Source: JBBAGE01 sp041655055 (GTDB taxonomy: Bacteria; Pseudomonadota; Alphaproteobacteria; Rhodobacterales; Rhodobacteraceae). From it: DNA of 9,445 bases. Made by a program: the position numbers and the translations under genes. Positions 1 through 5,164 of this stretch are shown one piece after another; position 1 is the first letter of the stretch, and each line of letters opens with the position of its first letter. Below the pieces are notes generated by a model that worked only from the letters and a program-made list of their open reading frames with translations, did no database searches and had not been told where the DNA came from. The stretch is taken from assembly GCA_041655055.1 (NCBI GenBank), contig JBBAGE010000095.1, forward strand, positions 1 to 9,445, in the 5' to 3' direction.

Positions 1-308
1 CATCATCCGAGAAATCGCAGCATCGCAACCGCGAAATCGCGATGCAGGTTCTGCGCGCCCGGCTTTATGATGCGGAACGTCAGAAACTGCATGATGAACG
101 ATCCGGCATGCGCAAATCGCAGGTGGGTTCGGGCGATCGTTCGGAACGCATCCGGACCTATAATTTCCCGCAGGGCCGGATGACCGATCACCGGATCAAC
201 CTGACGCTTTACCGGCTTGATCAGATCCTGCAAGGCGATCTGGACGAGGTTATTTCCGCGCTGATCGCCGATGATCAGGCGCGGCTTTTGGCGGAAATGG
301 AGGCATGA
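1..308 (+). CDS. prfA: Peptide chain release factor 1, C-terminal part (5' end outside window)
   Basis: RF1 recognises UAA and UAG stop codons in the ribosomal A site and triggers peptide release in the cytoplasm. Only the C-terminal ~101 residues are present; the first whole codon starts at base 3 and the frame ends at the TGA at 306-308. The visible part opens with the class I release factor signature SSEKSQHRNRE, which lies just after the catalytic GGQ loop, and continues with ARLYDAERQK, then RSERIRTYNFPQGRMTDHRIN and the family ending TLYRLDQILQGDLDEVI. The motif RTYNFPQGRMTDHRI is very close to E. coli RF1. RF2 is similar here, but the LYRLDQILQGDLDEVISALI tail and the linkage to prmC favour RF1. 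The GGQ motif and the stop-codon recognition motif lie upstream of the window. The last codons overlap prmC by ATGA, so the two are translationally coupled. Confidence 0.95.
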   Translation, partial: SSEKSQHRNREIAMQVLRARLYDAERQKLHDERSGMRKSQVGSGDRSERIRTYNFPQGRMTDHRINLTLYRLDQILQGDLDEVISALIADDQARLLAEMEA

Positions 309-1177
309 GCCCCGCCTGGCCCGCAATCATGGCGCGTGCGGTGGAAAATCTGCGCGCCCACGGCATTGACGATCCCATCCGCGATGCGCGGCTGTTGCTG
401 GCCCATGCGCTGGATATCGCGCCGGACCGGCTGACCTTGCATCTTGATGACACGCCCGATGCGGCGGCGGTCGATCGGTTCAACGATCTGATCGCGCAAC
501 GTTGTGACCGCGTTCCGGTATCGCATCTGCGCGGACGGCGCATGTTCTGGGGGCGTGATTTTACCGTAAGCGCCGCCGTGCTTGATCCGCGACCGGAAAC
601 CGAAACGCTGGTGGCAGCGGCGCTGGCGCTGCCTTTTACCACGGTGCTGGATCTGGGCACCGGCTCGGGGGCGATCTTGCTCAGCCTGCTGGCAGAACGT
701 GTGGATGCGCGCGGCACCGGGGTTGATCTGTCGCCCGAGGCGCTGGCGGTGGCGCGCGAAAATGCCCAGACTTTTGGGCTGGATGGGCGGGCCAAATTCC
801 TGCAATCCGATTGGTTTGCCGAAGTTTCGGGCAGCTATGATCTGATCGTCGCCAATCCGCCCTATATCGCGGCGGGTGAAATGGCGGGGCTTGCCCCCGA
901 ACTGGCGCATGAGCCGCGCATCGCGCTGACCGACGAGGGCGACGGGCTCGGGGCCTACCGCACCATCACCGCCGCGGCACCCGCCTATCTGAACCAGGGC
1001 GGCTGGCTGGTGGTCGAGATCGGTCATCGTCAGGGCCCGGCGGTATCCGATCTGTTTTTGCAGGCCGGATTTCGCGGCGTGCGCGTGATCCAGGATATGG
1101 ATCGGCGCGACCGGGTGGTGCAGGGCCGCTGGCGCGCGCGGGCGCAAACCGGTGGATTTACGCGCATCGCCCTTTAA
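305..1177 (+). CDS. prmC: Peptide chain release factor N5-glutamine methyltransferase PrmC
   Basis: PrmC (HemK) transfers a methyl group from S-adenosylmethionine to the side-chain amide of the glutamine in the GGQ motif of RF1 and RF2, which speeds peptide release. The 290 residues match the usual family length. An N-terminal helical substrate-binding domain covers about residues 1-85; the family motif RPETETL is at 96-102; the Rossmann-fold SAM loop LDLGTGSG is at 115-122; GVDLSPEAL follows as the acidic ribose-binding strand; and the catalytic NPPY is at 184-187 within VANPPYIA. These residues together separate PrmC from other class I methyltransferases. The ATG at 305 overlaps the prfA stop as ATGA. 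A GGAGG at 299-303 sits only one base from it, so translation probably depends on coupling. A second in-frame ATG at 329 (residue 9) is a less likely start. Its substrate gene lies immediately upstream in the same transcription unit. Confidence 0.96.
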   Translation: MSPAWPAIMARAVENLRAHGIDDPIRDARLLLAHALDIAPDRLTLHLDDTPDAAAVDRFNDLIAQRCDRVPVSHLRGRRMFWGRDFTVSAAVLDPRPETETLVAAALALPFTTVLDLGTGSGAILLSLLAERVDARGTGVDLSPEALAVARENAQTFGLDGRAKFLQSDWFAEVSGSYDLIVANPPYIAAGEMAGLAPELAHEPRIALTDEGDGLGAYRTITAAAPAYLNQGGWLVVEIGHRQGPAVSDLFLQAGFRGVRVIQDMDRRDRVVQGRWRARAQTGGFTRIAL

Positions 1178-1187
1178 AAAATGCGTC

Positions 1188-1233
1188 ATATGCATATATT
1201 GGGGTTGTTTTCGGCACGTAACCGTGCTTATTC
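1188..1233 (+). promoter_or_regulatory. Possible promoter region for the DUF4167 gene
   Basis: The 201-base spacer between prmC and the next gene is the only sizeable plus-strand gap, and its first 60 bases are clearly more AT-rich than the genes around it. It holds a perfect 10-base palindrome ATATGCATAT (1188-1197). A loose sigma-70-like pair follows: TTGTTT at 1205-1210 and TTATTC at 1228-1233, separated by 17 bases. Both hexamers depart from consensus, and the TTGTTT box lacks the AC typical of alphaproteobacterial -35 elements. The transcript would carry an untranslated leader of about 140 bases. The assignment is an inference from position and composition; read-through from prfA-prmC is equally possible. 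Confidence 0.25.
1214..1229 (+). terminator. Small hairpin after prmC, possible weak terminator or operator
   Basis: GCACG (1214-1218) and CGTGC (1223-1227) form a perfect 5-base stem around the loop TAAC, followed by TTATT. A stem this short with so weak a T run would be a poor terminator. It also lies between the two promoter-like hexamers, so it could instead be a protein binding site. A second 5-base stem, GGGGC (1250-1254) with GCCCC (1262-1266), lies just downstream. The pairing can be seen directly; any role is unproven. Confidence 0.2.
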
Positions 1234-1378
1234 AAGTTACGCGGACGCTGGGGCTGATTGCGCCCCCTTCGCTTCGTCATCAACAAATCGCATGGCCTTC
1301 AGGATGGTTCATCCCCGCACGACAAGCGCGGCAAAGGTTCAGGCAAATAGCCACCAATAGGCTGGAAATCATAATCTT

Positions 1379-2011
1379 ATGAGATCTTCGAAAACTCGGC
1401 CGCGCTCGAAATCGAGCCGTAACAACAGCAGCCATCGTTCGGTCGGAAATATCGTCAACCGTGTGTTTGACAGTTCCGGACCCGAAGGCAAGGTGCGCGG
1501 CACGCCCCAACAGATCATCGAGAAATACAACCAACTCGCACGCGATGCGCAACTGTCCAATGATCGGGTGGCGCTGGAAAATTTCCAGCAGCATTCCGAA
1601 CATTATACCCGGATGCTCAGCGAAGCCCTGCGCGAACAAGAAGCGCGGCGCGAACAGCATGAACAATCTCAACAGCGCGAACGCAGCCAGCAGCGCGACG
1701 ATGGGCCGGATACGCCTGCAAGCGAGGTTGCCGCCCAGCCCGAGGTTGCGGATGCCGCCCCGCAGGGCGAATCGCCGCGCGCCCCGCAGCGCCGCCGCGC
1801 CCCCGATCCGGCCAGCGCGCCGCAGCCCGATGTCATTGATCCTGCCGCCGGCCCTGCCCGTGATGAGGATGGGGATAGCGGTCTGGTCGCCACGCCCGAA
1901 GATCAGGCCAGCGCCCAGCCCAAGCCGCGCGTCAGCCGCCCGCGCACACGCAAGAAACCGACGCCGCCCGACGCGCCGGTGCCCAGCGACACATCCGACG
2001 CGGCGGAATAA
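1379..2011 (+). CDS. DUF4167 domain-containing protein of unknown function
   Basis: This is a 210-residue protein of the alphaproteobacterial DUF4167 family, recognised from the conserved core at about residues 22-85. That core includes GNIVNRVFDSSGPEGKVRG (23-41), TPQQIIEKYNQLARDAQLS (42-60) and NFQQHSEHYTRML (69-81). The first 20 residues are Arg/Lys/Ser/Asn-rich and basic. After the core comes a Gln/Glu/Arg-rich stretch (85-107), then a long Pro/Ala/Asp-rich segment that is almost certainly disordered, then a basic patch RVSRPRTRKK (184-193) and an acidic end. There is no signal peptide or membrane segment, so it is probably cytoplasmic. The basic ends suggest nucleic acid binding, but that is inference; the family has no established function that I know of. 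The ATG at 1379 gives the family-typical MRSS start; the only Shine-Dalgarno-like sequence is a weak CTGGAA about 11 bases upstream. Family members commonly sit next to prmC, as here. Confidence 0.88.
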   Translation: MRSSKTRPRSKSSRNNSSHRSVGNIVNRVFDSSGPEGKVRGTPQQIIEKYNQLARDAQLSNDRVALENFQQHSEHYTRMLSEALREQEARREQHEQSQQRERSQQRDDGPDTPASEVAAQPEVADAAPQGESPRAPQRRRAPDPASAPQPDVIDPAAGPARDEDGDSGLVATPEDQASAQPKPRVSRPRTRKKPTPPDAPVPSDTSDAAE

Positions 2012-2020
2012 TCCCGGTTC

Positions 2021-2048
2021 AAAACGCGGCAGATCCTGCCGCGTTTTT
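2021..2048. terminator. Bidirectional rho-independent terminator between convergent operons
   Basis: A perfect 12-base stem, AAAACGCGGCAG (2021-2032) pairing with CTGCCGCGTTTT (2036-2047), encloses a three-base loop ATC. The plus strand ends in TTTTT (2044-2048); the minus strand ends in TTTT (complement of 2021-2024). The GC core is eight pairs (2025-2032 with 2036-2043). It begins 10 bases after the DUF4167 stop and 5 bases beyond the rsmA stop on the other strand. It can therefore end transcription in both directions and fills nearly the whole 41-base gap. Confidence 0.9.
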
Positions 2049-2052
2049 CATA

Positions 2053-2895
2053 TCAGGGGCGGGCGATTTCGCGGGCCAGCGCGCAAAATGCTTCTAGCGA
2101 GATCTGTTCCGCGCGTTCGGTTGGCGCGATGCCTGCGGCCTGCAGGCGATCTTCGATATCGGGAGCAAGCCCGCGCAGCGATGCGCGCAGCATCTTGCGC
2201 CGCTGGCCGAATGCGGCCTTGACCACCCGCGACAGCACCGCCGCATCCGCCGGATAGCGCGGCGCGGCCAGCGCGCTCAGTTGCACCACGGCGCTATGGA
2301 CTTTGGGCGGCGGGGAAAAGGCCTCGGGCGGCAGGGTCATCACGATCCGCGCATCGGCGCGCCATTGTGCCAACACCGCCAGCCGCCCATAAGCCTTTGA
2401 TCCGGGCGCGGCCACGATCCGGTCGGCCACTTCGCGTTGAAACATCAGCGTCAGACTTTGCCAGAACGGCGGCCAGTCGCGCGGGGTCAGCCAGCGCACC
2501 AGCAATTCCGTCCCGACATTATAGGGCAGATTGGCCACGATCTTGATCGGCGGGGTCAGATGCGCGGTGACATCGACGTCAAGCGCATCTTCGCTCAGCC
2601 AGTTCAGCCGGCCCGGATAGGCGGCGCTGATTTCCTCAAGGATCGGGATGCAGCGGGGGTCTTTTTCAATCGCCAGCACATGGCGCGCGCCCGCGGCCAG
2701 CAGCGCGCGGGTCAGGCCGCCGGGGCCGGGGCCGACCTCAAGCACATCGGCATCGGTCAGATCGCCCGCAAGCCGCGCGATCCGTGCCGTCAGATTCAGA
2801 TCAAGCAGGAAATTCTGCCCCAGCGCCTTGCGTGCCGCCAGATCATGGCGCGCGATCACTTCGCGCAGCGGGGGCAGGTCGTCGATGATGCTCAT
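2053..2895 (-). CDS. rsmA: 16S rRNA (adenine(1518)-N(6)/adenine(1519)-N(6))-dimethyltransferase RsmA
   Basis: RsmA (KsgA) dimethylates two adjacent adenosines in the 3'-terminal helix 45 hairpin of 16S rRNA late in small-subunit assembly, using S-adenosylmethionine. Loss of the methylation is the classic cause of kasugamycin resistance. The 280 residues match the family. Visible motifs in order are LGQNFL (25-30), the SAM loop EVGPGPGGLT (53-62), the acidic ribose contact E77 in AIEKD, ED at 102-103, the catalytic NLPYN (122-126), FSPPPKVHSAVV (193-204) and GQRRKMLRASL (230-240) in the C-terminal helical domain. The ATG at 2895 overlaps the pdxA stop as ATGA, and the upstream Shine-Dalgarno is weak, so translation is probably coupled. 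It is the last gene of the minus-strand operon and is followed by the terminator at 2021-2048. ErmC-type methylases share the fold but lack this C-terminal domain. Confidence 0.97.
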   Translation of the reverse strand: MSIIDDLPPLREVIARHDLAARKALGQNFLLDLNLTARIARLAGDLTDADVLEVGPGPGGLTRALLAAGARHVLAIEKDPRCIPILEEISAAYPGRLNWLSEDALDVDVTAHLTPPIKIVANLPYNVGTELLVRWLTPRDWPPFWQSLTLMFQREVADRIVAAPGSKAYGRLAVLAQWRADARIVMTLPPEAFSPPPKVHSAVVQLSALAAPRYPADAAVLSRVVKAAFGQRRKMLRASLRGLAPDIEDRLQAAGIAPTERAEQISLEAFCALAREIARP

Positions 2896-3872
2896 GCCAG
2901 GCTGCGCCTTGTGCGGGTCGCGGCCATATCATGCGCCATGCGCAGTGCCGCGATCAGCGATGTGGGATCGGCCCGCCCCTTGCCCGCGATATCAAATGCC
3001 GTGCCATGATCGGGCGAGCTGCGCACAAACGGCAGGCCCAGCGTGATATTGACGCCACCGGCAAAATCCACGGTCTTGATCGGGATCAGCGCCTGATCGT
3101 GATACATGCAGATGGCCACGTCATAACGCGCGCGCGCGGCGGGGTGAAACATCGTGTCGGCGGGCAGGGGGCCGGCGATATCAAAACCGCGCGCGCGCAG
3201 ATGGTTCAGCGTGGGGGTGATCAGGTCGATTTCCTCGCGCCCCATGGTGCCGCCTTCGCCCGCATGCGGGTTCAGCCCCGCCACCGCCAGACGCGGCGCG
3301 GCTATGGCAAAATCGCGTTGCAGGGCATCGGCCGTGATCGTGATCGTTTCCTCAAGCAGGGCGGGGCTCAGCGCATGGGGCACATCGGCCAGCGGGATAT
3401 GGATCGTGACCGGCACCACCCGCAATCCGGGCGCGGCCAGCATCATCACCACGCGGCCCACCCCCGCCAAAGCCGCCAGATATTCGGTATGGCCGGGAAA
3501 GGTGAAACCTGCCCCCTCGACCAGCGCCTGTTTGTTGATCGGCGCGGTGCAGATCGCGCCTGCCTCGCCATCCGCCACCAGTGCCACCGCGCGGGCAATC
3601 ACATCGATCACGGCCTGGGCATTGCGCGGATCGGGCCGGCCCGGCGTGGCGGGCGCGGGAAAGGGATGCGCCAGCACCGGCAGGCCGTGGGTCGCCCGCG
3701 CCTGATCCGGCCTGTCGATCAGCGTGAGCGGCGTGCCCGGGGGCAGATGTGCCGGATCGCCGATCCAGAAAAACGGTAGATCCGGCCCCAGTGCGCGCCA
3801 TGCCGCCACCGCAATTTCGGGGCCGATGCCCGCAGGTTCCCCACAGGTCAGTGCGATTGGCGCAACGTTCAT
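2892..3872 (-). CDS. pdxA: 4-hydroxythreonine-4-phosphate dehydrogenase PdxA
   Basis: PdxA oxidises 4-phosphooxy-L-threonine with NAD(P); the product decarboxylates to 3-amino-2-oxopropyl phosphate, which PdxJ joins to deoxyxylulose phosphate to give pyridoxine 5'-phosphate (DXP-dependent vitamin B6 pathway, cytoplasmic). The 326 residues match the family. The N-terminal signature is GEPAGIGPE (11-19). The three divalent-metal histidines can be placed at H158 (in TIHIPL), H203 (in LNPHAGEGG) and H258 (in MYHDQ). FPGHTEYLA (125-133) and the C-terminal SSPDHGTAFDIAGKG (285-299) are also typical. Position 12 is Glu where E. coli has Asp (GDPAGIGPE), a conservative change. The surA stop overlaps its ATG as ATGA, and its own stop overlaps the rsmA start the same way. 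The surA-pdxA-rsmA order is the same as in E. coli. Confidence 0.97.
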   Translation of the reverse strand: MNVAPIALTCGEPAGIGPEIAVAAWRALGPDLPFFWIGDPAHLPPGTPLTLIDRPDQARATHGLPVLAHPFPAPATPGRPDPRNAQAVIDVIARAVALVADGEAGAICTAPINKQALVEGAGFTFPGHTEYLAALAGVGRVVMMLAAPGLRVVPVTIHIPLADVPHALSPALLEETITITADALQRDFAIAAPRLAVAGLNPHAGEGGTMGREEIDLITPTLNHLRARGFDIAGPLPADTMFHPAARARYDVAICMYHDQALIPIKTVDFAGGVNITLGLPFVRSSPDHGTAFDIAGKGRADPTSLIAALRMAHDMAATRTRRSLA

Positions 3873-5119
3873 GGGCGCCAGATATGGGCATTGGCGCGCA
3901 GTTCGGCCAGATAGGTATCGGCCTGCGCGCTGAGCCGCTGGTTAAAGATCTGATCGCGCAGAACATCTGGCTCGGGGCGGTTTTCGGCATCATGCACCCG
4001 GTTGCAAAGCATCAGGAAAACCAGCACCTGCCCATCATTGCGGGTCAGGTTGGTCGAGATTTCATGATCGTCAAGCCGCGCCAGTTCCAGTGCAATATCT
4101 TGGGGCAATTGCGCGACCGGCAGGGTTTCGCGGGTCAAAACCCCCTCGGGCTGGCCCTGCGCCTCGGCATAAAGATCGTTGCATTGCTGCACCCGCGCGC
4201 GCAGCGCCGCCGCCTGGGCCAACGCGGCATCAGAATGCCCGCCCGCGATGTGATAGGCAGCATATTCGACGGTGACATTAACGGCCGGCGGGCGGCTGCT
4301 TTCACCCACACCGCGCAGTTGAAAAAGCGCGATCGCATTGCCTGCATCGATCGGGCCCATCACGGCGCCGATCTCCATCCCGGCCATGGCCTGTGCCAGC
4401 GGCGGCGGCAGATCACTGCTTTCGACCCAATCGACAACGCCGCCGGATTCGCCGCTGGGGGCCACGGAATATTGCCGGGCATAGGCTGCGAATTCCTGCT
4501 GATTGCTGGCCGTGGCGATTTGTTGCGCGATCTGCAGGCTGCGCGCTTCTTCATTGGCATCGCGGATCGGCAGAAAGATTTCCGAAAAGAGCAGCCGCAA
4601 ACCACCACGCTGCGCCGTGGGGGAAATGGCAAAGCGGATATCCTTGTCGCTGACCGAGGTGATCGGGCCAAAGCGCGCCTGCACCACCTTGCGCCAGGCA
4701 AGCCCCGCGCCGACGAAATCGCGAAAGGTTTCCACCGCAATGCCGCTTTGCGCCAGAAACTGCGCGAATTGGTCAAGGTCAAGCCCGCCACGCCCGGCGA
4801 ATTCGGCCATGCCGGTTTCCAGTTCCTCGTCGCTTACGGAAAACCCGGCGCGGGTGGCGGCCTCGGTCTGCAGCCGGTCGTTGATCAGCGCCTCAAGCGC
4901 CTGTTCGCGGATATCGCCGGTGCTGCCCAATGCCTGCATGAAGGCCATGCGCTGCGACAGTTCATAGCCGGTGATCGCATGATCATTGACCTGAACCACT
5001 GGGGCGAACAGATTTTGCGCCGCCACCGGCATTGCGCCAAGCCCCGCCAATGTGATCGCAAGCGCCGCCGTTGCCGCTTTCCAGCCTGTGCGCCCGCTGC
5101 GTGATGTTGCCTTTACCAT
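3869..5119 (-). CDS. surA: SurA-like periplasmic chaperone / peptidylprolyl isomerase family protein
   Basis: SurA-type chaperones bind unfolded outer-membrane proteins in the periplasm and hand them to the Bam complex; LptD is a known client in E. coli. The 416-residue product starts with a signal peptide: basic n-region MVKATSRSGRTGWK, hydrophobic core around 15-29, and likely cleavage after VAA (32-34) before QNLFAP. A SurA N-domain (about 37-165) begins with VVQVNDHAITGYELSQR and includes ALEALINDRLQTEAA. A parvulin-like domain spans about 175-270 (SEIFLPI, FAAYARQYSVAPSGESGGVVDWV). The region 281-375 looks like a second, very degenerate parvulin module, with C313 and C372. The usual parvulin active-site histidines are not evident, so isomerase activity is doubtful. 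The start at 5119 is chosen because AGAGG (5130-5126) lies six bases upstream and the signal peptide then has normal length. An in-frame ATG at 5161 would add 14 residues and has poor spacing. The stop overlaps pdxA as ATGA. Confidence 0.9.
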   Translation of the reverse strand: MVKATSRSGRTGWKAATAALAITLAGLGAMPVAAQNLFAPVVQVNDHAITGYELSQRMAFMQALGSTGDIREQALEALINDRLQTEAATRAGFSVSDEELETGMAEFAGRGGLDLDQFAQFLAQSGIAVETFRDFVGAGLAWRKVVQARFGPITSVSDKDIRFAISPTAQRGGLRLLFSEIFLPIRDANEEARSLQIAQQIATASNQQEFAAYARQYSVAPSGESGGVVDWVESSDLPPPLAQAMAGMEIGAVMGPIDAGNAIALFQLRGVGESSRPPAVNVTVEYAAYHIAGGHSDAALAQAAALRARVQQCNDLYAEAQGQPEGVLTRETLPVAQLPQDIALELARLDDHEISTNLTRNDGQVLVFLMLCNRVHDAENRPEPDVLRDQIFNQRLSAQADTYLAELRANAHIWRP

Positions 5120-5130
5120 GTCCTGCCTCT
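5120..5130 (-). promoter_or_regulatory. Ribosome binding site deciding the surA start
   Basis: Read on the minus strand this is AGAGGCAGGAC followed directly by ATG. The AGAGG (5130-5126) has a normal six-base spacing to the ATG at 5119. The in-frame ATG at 5161 has only AAGG one base away. lptD-surA is the one junction in this operon without a stop/start overlap, so surA needs its own initiation signal. This supports the shorter 416-residue product. Confidence 0.6.
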
Positions 5131-5164
5131 TGTTCCTTGCTGTGCCGTCCGTGCTGCCCATGCC

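Noticed and set aside
275..1195. A 306-codon open frame on the minus strand opposite prmC
   Set aside because: prmC on the plus strand has all catalytic motifs; the antisense frame has a biased composition and no family features.
1213..1228. Sigma-54-like promoter GGCACG...GTGCT
   Set aside because: The distance between the GG and GC elements is one base too long and the -12 element is GTGC rather than TTGC; the resemblance is explained by the inverted repeat there.
1461..2222. A 253-codon frame overlapping the DUF4167 gene on the same strand
   Set aside because: It is out of frame with a conserved family protein, is Arg/Pro-rich noise, and runs across the terminator into the antisense side of rsmA.
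3749..5104. A 451-codon open frame on the plus strand opposite surA and the start of pdxA
   Set aside because: It lies wholly antisense to two well-supported genes, reads as Arg/Gln/His-rich sequence with no recognisable domain, and is what GC-rich codon bias produces on the opposite strand.
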